The translations under genes were made by a program, and so were the position numbers. This document shows, one piece after another, positions 35,918 through 47,079 of a stretch of 64,000 bases of DNA. Each line of letters begins with the position of its first letter. Within the stretch, counting starts at the first letter, position 1. The notes under the pieces are model-generated. The model did not search any database. It saw only the letters and a program-made list of their open reading frames with translations, and was not told the origin of the DNA. The DNA is from Syncephalis fuscata (taxonomy: Eukaryota > Zoopagomycota > Zoopagomycetes > Zoopagales > Piptocephalidaceae): assembly GCA_025786725.1 (NCBI GenBank), contig JAHLTZ010000052.1:1-64000 (forward strand). Reading direction: 5' to 3'.

Positions 35918-38706
35918 CTAAAATTTGATATTTATTAATAAAACTAACAAATAGAACAAATAGTTTGCAGAGTGATTTCTAACAATTGTTCAGTAAGTAC
36001 ACGAAGCAAATAATTTGATAAGTACTTACAATTTTTGTTATTTTTTAACGAAGGTTGATCGCTGCTTGCATCTGACGAACGCGCCCGTTTAATACCATGT
36101 TGATCCACAGGAACAGCAAGATGGTCTTGAGCTGCACTTTCCACGTTTGATGCAATTGAATTTTCGCCTGATTCTTCGACACTGTTTATTGCTATTTCTT
36201 CTTCCTTTTCAACGGGCTCTTCCTTTTCTACTGCCACTTCTTCTTGTTGTTCAGCTTCTGTATTTTCATTTGCATCTACATTCTCAACGTTCTTTACTTT
36301 TCTTCTTCTTTTTTATCCAATGTCTCTTGAATTGATTTTGGATTGCTGGATTCTTTTAAAGGTTCTGTAAACCAAGCACTCTCTAAGGCCTGTTCCACTG
36401 TCAAGCGTGAATTGCGATCAATGGCTAGAAGACCGCGAACTAAATTGCGTGCTATAAAAATTAAAATTAGCTCATTTGTAGCATTGTTTTAAAATATACT
36501 TACCTTCTTTGGATACACTCTTCCAAAGATCGCCAAATACCAATGGGCTATTTAAGACATTGATAATGTAGCTTCCATACTTGTTTTTGGTATCATATGT
36601 ATATGGCATCGTATCTAAATTAAAACAATAAATTAACAAGCTTATCAATTTACAAATACTTACTTGACAGAAGAGCATGTAATGTAACACCAAGGCTCCA
36701 TTGGTCTGCATCCTTGCCGTATCCTTGCTCAGTAAATTGTGATCCACATAGTATATTCTTTAAACTGCGCTTTTTTTTCAATATATCTTTGATTAACTGA
36801 TTACTATTCTTGGACCGAAGAATAACGTCCGGTGCCATATATCCAATAGTACCACATATGCCATTAATCGTTGGATTTTTTAAAACAAGTTTGCGCGCCA
36901 AACCAAAATCTGTAATAACGATAGACGGATATTTGGCATGTTGTCGGAGTAAGATATTCTCCAGCTAGCATATGGTTAGAATTAAAGATAATAAATTTAA
37001 GCCTTCATTTAGTTAATTACCTTAATATCTAAATAGTAGCAATAGTAGCAATAGCAATAATAAATTTGTTAATTATGTAAATAAACACTGTTTTTAACTT
37101 ACCCAAATGTACAATGTTTCTATCGTGAAGATGCTAGTTCGACGTTAGTAACTGATTATTAATTAGAATTATTGCTTACTTTAACACCATTTAATATTTG
37201 TTGAAATATGTATTTGGCCTCTTGTTCGGGTAATGGGCCGTGGCACATGCAATAATTGAACAAGTTGCCACCATTTAAATATTCAAGTATCAAATAGCTG
37301 TGCAGTTCTGTGTTGTGTGCACCAACTAGTTTGATAATACTTGAATGTTCTTGTGCTGCAATGATCATATCTTTTTCTTCATCAAAGATATTAAAATGAT
37401 CATTATTTGCTGCGCCTTTGGCCTTTTGCTTTTTAGATATTTTGGCAGCAATAGGCATTTTATTACAGCGCGTCTCGCCGTAATAAACCTCGCCAAAGCC
37501 GCCACTAAATTGGAGTTAGAAACAATGTAATTTGAATAATAAATACTTACGCGCCAAGCTGCTGAGTTGTGACGGCATATCGACTGTTAATGACCTATAA
37601 TTGTGTTAGTTGTTATAATTAGCGTTACTGTAATATTAATGACTTACGGCGTCGAAATCATGGCTTTGCTCGTCAGTTTTTAGCGCTAAGCTTTCAACTT
37701 TGTATGCAATGTAGCATACTGCTATTGTTGATTAGTTTGATTACTATATGTTGATGAAACTTACCGTTAAATCCAACAGGATTTATAAAACTCTTATTCT
37801 CAATGGTGCATGTGATGTTGGGCGAAACAGCAACACCATTTACTGAATATATAATTAGCATTTTAATAATTTTAATGATTGCTATTTACCCAGTATATCC
37901 TTGGTCATGAAATTCTAATTACACAATTAGCATTATTATTAACTATTATGATGAATACTTACTGAGATCATTAGAAGATCATTAATCTAAATATACATTA
38001 TCATTGTTATTACTGCCATTTTAACACAAATTTGCGTGATACTTACTATAAATACCGAAAACCACCCGTTTTGATATTCCTTTTGTTCATCAAATTTGCT
38101 AAATAGCACAAAAATTATATTAATAAATTTATACAATATGATTCATTAATATCATGTGTAGACTAAATAAACAATTATTTAGTGTCTCCACATCTCTTAT
38201 GCAGCAATGTGCCACAGTATTATAACAATAAACACTACTACCACACATCGTACAACTTACTTTGCCGTGTTTTGCCCAAGAATGCATATCTCGTCTTTTT
38301 TTAACAAATACTCTTTGAATAAATGATTATTTTAAATTATTCATTAGCAATATATCCACTTACCTGTTCTATCTTCATCAAATGTTTCTACCCAGCCCAC
38401 TACCTCTAAACGCTCTGCTTCGCTCAATTGCGACCATGCCGCAGGAAGCTTCTCATATATGCCTTCTACAGCATTGTTTGATGTGGCAAACGGCAAAGCA
38501 AGAGCAGGTATACGAGCCGTGTTTGTCACTTGAACTGCTGAAGATGATTCCAATGAGTCATCTTCAGCAGTAGAATGTGTAGTTGGTTCAACTACGTTTA
38601 ACTCGGATAAAAAAAATGATGACGATGACGAGGATGAGGATGAAAAAGAACTAGCTGCATCTGAAGTAGCGGCCGTAGAAAGAAATGGATTTGCTAAGCT
38701 ATCCAT
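35918..38706 (-). CDS. FHA-domain Ser/Thr protein kinase B
   Basis: Paralogue of kinase A with the same plan. ATG at 38706 opens a Ser/Thr-rich exon including a Ser run; its end (LPAAWSQLSEAERLEVVGW) matches the corresponding exon of A. Short exons at 37.6-38.3 kb form an FHA-like module (ICILGQNTAK; VNGVAVSPNITCTIEN). The kinase has Gly loop AGGFGEVYYG, a PIAAKIS lysine, catalytic HLDIKLENILL, DFGLAR, GTIGYMAPD and DADQWSLGV. HRD is replaced by HLD and APE by APD. The 8-nt micro-exon 37021-37028 encodes D-I-K as in A. The in-frame stop is TAA at 36294-36296, but one extra base in the six-A run just before it would open KKRRRKVK (NLS-like) and an acidic tail to about 36030, then a last short exon; the given end assumes this. 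Likely nuclear signalling kinase; target unknown. Confidence 0.82.
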
Positions 38707-39386
38707 AGTGTTTATGTGTGATTTTAGATATTCAAAGATTGTTCAAATACTGCAAGATAAAGGCAGAATGTAAGTACACTATGATAAAGCAAGTACAATG
38801 TCTTTGCAAAGATGAAAATGTGTATACAGTATTATATGATTTCAACTGACGCACACGCTTATTTTTGATAATATCGCTACGCTGGCAAACGCTGCCTGTG
38901 ACTCATGGCATATTTGCGAGAGCAATATTCGCGTAACTCTGATTAAAAGCACTAATGTATTTTAAAATTTTAATTGGCTAGTATATGAAACATACACCAC
39001 CAAGCTACTGATAGCTGGACTTGCGGTTTTGTTCGCGATAACGCCATCGACCAATTAGGATACGAACAGTGCGCGCACATACACTAGCGCAATTTACCCA
39101 CTTCCGGTCTCAACATTCTAACTATCATCTGCGCACCAATGATGAATTATTTGCATCAGAGTTTGAATACCAAACAATTTTATGAAATGTTGCAGATATA
39201 AGCAATACGAGACAACAGCCCATTTGAATATTAAATAGTGTTTATTAGTCTCATTTTGTAGCCACAATGCAGTAGAATGCTTATATGAAGTTATATAAAC
39301 ATATACTATTGATGGTGTACGATAAAGCGGTCATGAATATGGACGATGTTGCAACATTAGTGCAATTTAAACTCCGATTTAAACAG
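38707..39386. promoter_or_regulatory. Upstream region of kinase B
   Basis: About 680 bp without a supported gene, slightly less AT-rich than the surrounding spacers (38870-39130). It presumably holds the kinase B promoter. No defined motif is claimed. Confidence 0.3.
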
Positions 39387-39523
39387 TTCGGCTTTTTGAC
39401 AAAGAAAGTCGTCAGCTGGATGAAACTGTCCGTAAATGGACGGTTACACGTACTCGGGAACGCAACTTTGAAAAAACCCCAGAAATTTGGTTTATGAAAA
39501 ATAAAGTGTTTGGTTTTATTTAA
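39387..39523 (+). CDS. Possible terminal exon of an unrecognised small gene
   Basis: After a TTTAAACAG acceptor-like sequence, an open frame of about 44 codons runs to TAA at 39521. It has strongly protein-like, charged composition (LFDKESRQLDETVRKW and TRERNFEKTPEIWF). The sequence just upstream (39325-39386) is also open, but in a frame one base off (DKAVMNMDDVATLVQFK), so the two join only by a -1 shift or a missing base. No family is recognised. It could be a short gene of about 75 residues or a gene relic. Confidence 0.3.
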
Positions 39524-40168
39524 GGTCACTAAATACCGGCTAATATGTCAGGTATTAATTAATTTTAAGTTGATCGTGCATATTCATCAGCTGATGATGT
39601 TATAGATAGCATAATTGTTTTTAAATTCTAATACACAATACACACAGTGTGATAATCTTTCTAATTAGCTTGTATATTTGCTGGCACTAGTATATGCACG
39701 CTCATTAAAAAAAGGTGTTACCCCGATTCAAAAGCAGCTACCCTGATTCAGTTAGTTCCGCGATTGTACTACCATGATAGGCAACTCGTATCGGCATTGC
39801 CTGTCCACACACACTGAACAATTTTCCAGTAGAGCTCTACATCCGCATTCGGACATTTTTTGTTTCGCCGAACCATCGCACGGTTCAATTGGATAAAGTG
39901 GCACTCTGTCTTATAATGACGTGCTTTCTTAGTGAGTTAGCCATGTACGCTACACGATATCACACAGCATTCCCTTCTTTAAGCCGGTTTATTCCGCTTT
40001 TTGTCTGTCTCATTGTGACGATGGATTCAATTCATTGGATGGTATTACATGCCTGCTTTCACACTAATACATACAATGGCCTATATAAAGCACTTGCATT
40101 ACTCACTGAATCCACAACCTCAACTACGCCTTTATTTCTACGCTATTTTTTAACTAATTACCAAACAC
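39524..40168. other. Spacer, one weak open frame
   Basis: A plus-strand frame at about 39919-40200 (MTCFLSELAMYATRYH...) is hydrophobic and Thr/Ser-rich but has no family resemblance and runs into the direct duplication. I do not call it a gene. Confidence 0.4.
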
Positions 40169-41710
40169 ATTCCGTTATTTTATACATTCGTAGACTGTAA
40201 TGCTAAGTATTATTCAAATATTTATATGGCGCATTGTAAACTGCTTGCTTGTGAAGCCATACACTATACAACTGCTTGGCATATTTAACTTGTTTAAAGC
40301 AAGTAAAATGGTCGAATAAACCACTGTGCAAAGATCGACAGCACGATGCTAAAGCATTTGATCTATGCTGTAGACCACTGTGTATTGTATGGCGGTGTTT
40401 GTATATATACGCTCAGGTGAGCATTATGCATATCAACACTCCTTGTTTGCGGGCAATGCTAGACAACCATCATAGTGGCATCATTGTTTTTAACAGTTGA
40501 AGTACCTTTATTGGCACAGCTTTGGTTTAAAGTATTATAATGTTTTTACTATCTAAACTGTTGTCTTTAACTGTCTAGAATGGTGGTGTAGCTGTGTTGG
40601 CTGTTTAGTGTTGTAACAGTGTGCTATTGTATTTTAAGTTGTCTGTTTGCCGTTGCCGCTTCATCATGTTTGTATTTGGACTGTCGCATGTTATTAGATG
40701 TTTATTTAAATTCATCAGCAAAACAACATAATGGTCATTGTAAAGGTAAATACTAATGCATGATATTGATTAGTTACTAATACTAAATAATGTATATTGA
40801 TAAATGCGTATACTCTGTTAATATTTGTAGTCTTATTTCTTTTGATTTTACATTTATTCTTTAGCTATTAACCATATTCCGTTATTTTATACATTCGTAG
40901 ACTGTAATGCTAAGTATTACTCAAATATTTATATGGTGCACTGTAAACTGCTTGCTTGTGAAGCCATACACTATACAACTGCTTGGCATATTTAACTTGT
41001 TTAAAGCAAATGGAATAGTCAAACCAGTCCCAGTGAACTGATCGACAGCACGATGCTAAAGCATTTTGATCTATGCTGTAGACCACTGTGTATTGTATGG
41101 TGGTGTTTGTATGTATACGCTCAGGTGAGCATTATGCATATCAACACTCCTTGTTTGCGGGCAATGCCAGACAGCCATCATAGCGGCATCATTGTTTTTA
41201 ACGGTTAAAGTACCTTTATTGGCACAGCTTTGGTTTAAAGTATTATAATGTTTTTACTATCTAAGCTGTTGTCTTTAACTGTCTAGAATAGTGGTGTAGC
41301 TGTGTTGGCTGTTTTGTGTTGTAACAATGTGCTATTGCGCTGTCATTGTTGTATTCTAGATTTCTTGTTTGTATGTAGATGGCCTAGACGTGGGTAAGTG
41401 GTCAGTGCTATTGGTTGTTCGTTTGTGTTTATCTAATCATGTATGTCGCTTGGCTGAGTAGTTTTCTGATATTGCTTGTGTTATAAGCAATGACAAAACA
41501 GCAGCCACAGCGCATCGTGATTATGATAGCTGAAGACCATATAGATCAGCACTGATGGGTGGGAGTCCAGGTTATCAACATACATCAAGTAGGCCATTCC
41601 TGGTGCAGTTGTTTTGCTATGATTGCATGTAGACTGTTGAATGCTACAGATATTTATTTAAATTTAGCAACAAAACGACGTAGTGACCATTATAAAGGTA
41701 AATATCATTG
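40169..41710 (+). repeat. Direct tandem duplication, 706-bp offset
   Basis: The block beginning ATTCCGTTATTTTATACATT at 40169 recurs at 40875. About 440 bp are closely similar (CTGTAGACCACTGTGTATTG; CGCTCAGGTGAGCATTATGC), then both copies run to a shared end AAAGGTAAATA (about 40749 and 41703). Copy 2 has about 250 bp of extra sequence at 41340-41600. Open frames in copy 1 are not preserved in copy 2, so the unit is probably non-coding. Confidence 0.88.
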
Positions 41711-42339
41711 TTTTTTACTGAACACTTGCTAATACGGAACAACATGCATTGATGAATGTCTGCTAAAATTGTGCTTATGCATACTGTACTAGCATGCACA
41801 GGTCGTAAGAATCAACATATTACTAACTGTTCAGCAATCTAATATGATCACTGCTGGAAACTTGAGCCAACGTGAATTATGCACTCTACTCGATATTATT
41901 TCGACTTTATTTACTTATGCTAAAGATGTATATGTAAACTGGAATTTAAACAGCTTTTCTTTTTCACCATGGCCCATATCTTTATTAATACAATAAAGAT
42001 ATTTTGGTTATATTCTATAACATCTGTGGACAATGCAATGTCACAATGCCACTTCTTTGAATCATGAGTTAGCATGCTAGTACAGCTACAAATATATTAT
42101 CTATTTAGCAGTAATATCAGTAATTTGTTTAGTTAGCTGTATTATTTATACTAATAAGCATGTGTTGTGTGATATTCCTTTTAGTTGTAATATAAAAGTA
42201 TGTGAACCATGTTATTCATTAAATTAAACGACATACATGATGTGCTTAAAATATTTTATGTATTTTATTATAAAACTATTTTATAACATCTATTAACTAT
42301 TTAATGTAATTTGGGAACAAATGAATAAATATAGCAGTA
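41711..42339. other. AT-rich spacer
   Basis: No gene or clear repeat is seen. The last ~100 bp lead into the R1 copy that forms the inner end of the IR2 right arm. Confidence 0.4.
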
Positions 42340-45300
42340 TTCGTATAATTGAACTGCACATTCAATCTATTGAACATGGGGACAAGTGGTTAGTTTTATT
42401 TAATCAGCACATCATCACATTTATTGTTTGCTTGGTGGTCAAATGACTAAATTTAATAACATACAATCTACTGAACATGATGGGTGGTAAGCAACATCAA
42501 TCATTAAATACCCATCATCATAGATTTATCATTTAGTATGTATATATGCTCTATTTGTTTATATCATTCCCATTCTGTTACACACTACTATATATCATTT
42601 TATGATATATTAGGTACATTTTATTCATTATATGCTGCAATAAACTTTGCTCATTATGCTCATTACGCTATACACACTGTAACTTTAATATTGTTTTATA
42701 TACTTTTTCACCGTACGTTTATCATTTTATATATCGTTCCATAATCTCTTGGCATCACTCTATCCAAAACTGCTTTTATTTTTGTTCTAGCTTTATTATT
42801 TATAAATGTCGACTAATTCCGCTCATTGATCATGCATATATGCTTAATAACTCAAACACCGTTTTCATATTCTTTCCATTTTATGCTCACTTTAGTATAT
42901 AGTAACTGTACTTTTTTTGAAACTGTTTTACCGTCTGGCGCTAGCCCTACTCGTTATGCATTTTGTTTATTTCACTCGTTCGTTCATGCATGTATAACAC
43001 TATAACGTTAATACTACTATTCATACACTTTTCTTTTCCATATTGTTTATTTACACGCTGCATAGTCTAATAGCTATGCGTTATTCGTAAAAGTAGCCTA
43101 CTTGTTGCTAACTATGTTTGTTGAAAGGCTCGACCTAGGCCGCTTCAATTGCTCATTACGTGTATGCATAGAACTTTGCCGCTAATAGCATGCACCATTT
43201 AAAGTAGGTGTTGCTATTATAGTATAATGTCGGTTAAAGAGGTGAAGTAAATAGGTGTTACAAGCCTTTTATATTGCTCATTAGAAAATAATCACAACGT
43301 GCTTCATAGCTACTTAAACAAAAGCAAAACGTATAAGCAATAGAAACAGAACCACTAATAATGTCGATCAAGGTATAGCTTAGTTGGTGACGTTGCAACG
43401 CTACGATAACCAACCAAATGCAGTCTCACACTTCGTTCCCATATAGGCAGAATAGCAAACATATGCTGTTTAGGATACGATATCAACAAATTATAATTAT
43501 GCTTGAACATTCGAGATTATTAAAACAAGCTAGTTATTTTGGTATAATGCCAACCGATCTGGATACCAGCGCATTCAAGCAACTAAACTATTAATACATC
43601 AATAATCTACTGATAATCGGACAGCTTATAATTTATGTTAAAGCACAAAGCAAAGGCAGCTACTACTAATAATGCTGCCGAGTATAACTAAGTACATAAT
43701 TGCCTGTGTATACATAAATATACTGCCAAGTACTTGTGCAATATTGTATCTAGTATATCAAATCCACTACAACTATACCCACTAAATACACGTTTATGTT
43801 ATAAGGCTCACATACGATAGATAATAACAACTATTGTTTTTATATAACAATGAAGCTAGTAAAAGCTGCTGTAACAATGAGCTTGTTGCAGTAAGATAAA
43901 ATGACGTCTATCTATATGAATAACAAGACTACGGTGACTACAACGCATCTATCAACAAACCACCTTTAAAACCACGTTTCAATATAAACGTGTTGTATAA
44001 AGCATTGACATTGTTTATGGTTGTTAGAAATATACAGATATACTGGAATATAAATCAATCAACTAAGTAATGAAGCAATCGTATAAATAGCAATACACTG
44101 TGTATTATGACTATCAGAATTTGTACAAGTGACTTGAATAAATATTATTATATATTATTACAGCTACATGTATTGTATAAATGGTCTGTTATTGTTTCAG
44201 CCGTGTACGCGCGTTATTAATACGCGACAATCATGGTGGTGGCGTATTTATGAAAAGTAAACACAAGATCACGTGTTATGTGTCTATTTGCTGTTGTGAT
44301 CACGCCATCTAGTTTATTGGACTACTTACCGGTTTAGCAAGGTGTACACGGACCATTTGATATTCATGTCCGATGCAGGCCTGTTTTGGTTAGTGAGCTC
44401 GTATTGAACTACACAAGACAATAGTGATACTACAAGTTGTACATACAAATACTCGATACGAATAAATGATGGTACAAGCTACTGGTGTGTGAGTGTAAAA
44501 TAGTTGAGTGGCAATTTATTGTGTAAAAAGCCGCGCAAGATTGATATTTAGATCTCTATAACGCTTTCATCTTGTTTGTTTTATCTTGTCTTTTTGTTCT
44601 ACTACAATATTGTAGTTTCATTTCCTTGTTTTTTGTTATAAAAACTTTTTTAAAGGTAAGCAAGTGTTGCGTTTGCGTCTACGTTTGTCAGTGAATGGGA
44701 ATATTATTGCTGCGCCAAGTTGCGCTGTTGCATAACACGTTGCGTTGCACCTGTGTTTGATTTGTTTAGCCGTGCAGTGCATTCTTGGCGTTTGCTTAAA
44801 ACTGTTCATCCATTTGAATTGAATAGTTTATTTGGTTATGCTGTGTTTGTATTCGCATTAAATATACTATTTACATGGTATTAATTGTATGTATTGTGTG
44901 TTTTTATAGCGTAAAGTAGTTAGCGATGGCTGCTACAGTTGTTTATACCCGTAGCATTATTTATGCTACGATGCCATTGCCTGTCGTCCAGAAACGTTTG
45001 TTTTCTGAGACGGACATTGAGGCAGGCAGTAAGCCGGCTTTGAAAAAAGCCAAGCTGCCAGAGTCTGTGCCAGTCGCAACACAGGCTCTATTGCCTCCAA
45101 ATATCCGCTGCGTAGGAACGCAAGCGGAGACTGCTTTGTGCAGCGTTGCTGTTCAAACCGAGGAGGTTTTGAGCAGCAACAAAGCAGTCAACACCACCAT
45201 CACTAGCCTTTCCGGCTTTTCATTCAGTAGTCATTACTACTGCTCCTCGTCCTCCTCCTCTATCCACACCACTCCTATGGATGGTGTGGAATACACCGGC

Positions 45301-45780
45301 GCCCTCAAATTGGCACCGGCTCAACCAACCAAGGCTGCTGTTGCGATCAACAGCACTTATCGGGTAGTTCCGCGGGGTGGGGGACCTCGCCGAACTGCCG
45401 CCTCAAGACTGCGCCGTCGCACTGCTGTGCGCAACGCTAAAAAGGAACACTTGCGCCATTAAGCGCAAGTAAATGCAAGTCTGTACAACATGGTAAGTTA
45501 ATGCAAAATTAACTAAAACAGTGCTAACTTTATTCTAGGCAATAGTACATTGGGCGGGACCAATAAGCAACTAACTGCTGTACACCGGGCCCGTCGTTCT
45601 ATATTGGAACTGATAGGGACTGGGAACAGCAGCTACCTGTTTAATGGGCTAGCCCATATTCGCAGTATCACAAGTGGTTTTATGTTAGTTTTATATTTTT
45701 GTATCAATAAATCAGTTTATAAGCATTACTCATCAGTGTACTCTAATACGAATACTAACCATTAAGCAATCATTATTTGT
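42340..45780 (+). repeat. IR2 right arm (inverted repeat with 32455-35889)
   Basis: Mirror of the left arm. It opens with an R1 block (42340-42900: TTGAACATGGGGACAAGTGG, then ATAGATTTATCATTTAGTATG), continues through about 2 kb without a recognisable gene, and ends just downstream of the intact orphan gene. A short, degenerate R1-like stretch (45790-45860) lies immediately outside it. Confidence 0.95.
44926..45462 (+). CDS. Orphan 178-residue Arg-rich protein (intact copy)
   Basis: ATG at 44926 to TAA at 45460-45462, single coding exon. A 254-nt intron in the 5' untranslated part fits well (donor AAAG/GTAAGC at 44656, acceptor TTTTATAG at 44909), which supports transcription. The protein has an N-terminal part with KRLF and KKAKLP, a middle with a Ser run (SSSSSS) and a C-terminal basic stretch rich in Arg (GGGPRRTAASRLRRRTAVRN), suggesting a nuclear or nucleic-acid-binding protein. 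No known domain is recognised. A 46-nt intron (45493-45538) follows 30 bp after the stop; splicing it would create a 12-codon frame starting at its own ATG (45490). Duplicated in IR2; the left copy is frameshifted. Confidence 0.6.
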   Translation: MAATVVYTRSIIYATMPLPVVQKRLFSETDIEAGSKPALKKAKLPESVPVATQALLPPNIRCVGTQAETALCSVAVQTEEVLSSNKAVNTTITSLSGFSFSSHYYCSSSSSSIHTTPMDGVEYTGALKLAPAQPTKAAVAINSTYRVVPRGGGPRRTAASRLRRRTAVRNAKKEHLRH

Positions 45781-46030
45781 GTAATTGAACCAGGAATTTG
45801 TTTTATTTACTATGGGACTGGATGGTAAATAGCATAAAATATCAAAATAATCATTGTATACGCACTCTATCATAAAGCATTCCATTGTTTACTAATTACA
45901 CGATATTAATAAATTAGTAAAGAAAATGAAAAAAGTTCTAGACACAGCTGAAAAGTATAATGTTAAAATATTAGTAACGTTTATTTATAATTTACAACAA
46001 ATGTAGTAAATTCAGGCTACATTACGTAGT

Positions 46031-47079
46031 TTACTGTTTGGTGTTCTGTTTAAGCTTTTCATTGAAAAGAGATTGTGTAAACGTCCATAAATTATCTTGT
46101 AGAGTTTCATCTTGTGCATAGCTACTGGGAGTTGATAGTTTGCCGTATGGAATAAAGTATTTGCCATTGTACCCTTTTTCCTTTACTTCATCCGACGTAG
46201 CAGCATAAAGCGAAGTCAACGCACCATTTGCCGATGACATAGAAAACAAACCATAAAACAATTTGTTTCCTTGGTTTACAATCCAGCCATGAGAATCTTC
46301 AACATTGCGACCAAGGTCAGAGCTGACTATTCCTGGATGCACTGCGTTGACTAGGACTGTTGGACGGTCAGTGCCCTGTGAAACTTGTCTGGCAAATTGG
46401 CTAGAGGCTAGGATATTGGCCAATTTTGACTGGCCGTAGCATCTCATCGATCCAAATGCTTTTTTGTCATTAATAGCCTCCAAAGTAAGACCAACACCGC
46501 CACTGTACGTATAATAATGTCCCATGCTAGCAGTAAAAATGATGCGTGCAGGATCGTCAGCGGTGCCGCTATTAAGGATGGTTGGCAATAGGCGATGCGT
46601 AAATAGCGTTGGACCAACGTGGTTTACTCCAAATTGCGATTCAATCCCGTCTTCAGTCAACGAATAAGGCATTGCCATTATACCGGCATTATTGATAAGT
46701 ATATGAATCTGTGATTCGGCAGCTATTAACTCCTTCGCCGCAGCATCAACTTTAGCAAGACTGTTTAAATCCAAAGCTAGAAATCGAAGATCGGGTTCTG
46801 CTTTGTTTTCAGTACAGTTCTTTTTAATGTCCTCTTTAATCTTCTCAATGGCCGTTTGTGCACGCTCTTCATTGCGGCAGGCAACATACACTCGGCTCCC
46901 ATTCCTGGCTAGCTCCAAGGCAATATGGTAGCCAATACCCGTGTTGGCGCCAGTAACAACAGAGACCTATGGAATAACAAATAGATTAGAGAGTAGCCAA
47001 GAATAAATACACTAAACTATACCTTTCCCGTTAGGTCTGGAATCTTTTCAGTGGTATATTCTTTGCATAACCAACCCAT
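46031..47079 (-). CDS. Short-chain dehydrogenase/reductase (retinol dehydrogenase-like)
   Basis: About 330 residues in two exons: a short first exon from the ATG at 47079 (MGWLCKEYTTEKIPDLTGK), then the rest after an intron at about 46968-47023. It has the classical SDR features: cofactor motif VVTGANTGIG, R-x-x-x-R region VACRNEERA, LALDLNSLAKV (Asp for adenine), NNAG, active-site Ser in FTASMG, the YGQSK catalytic Tyr and Lys, and VHPGIV. Basic residues after the second strand suggest NADP preference. Sequence style resembles the RDH11/WW-oxidoreductase-type subgroup; the substrate cannot be told. The catalytic set is complete, and a TAA stop at 46031 ends the frame. Confidence 0.93.
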
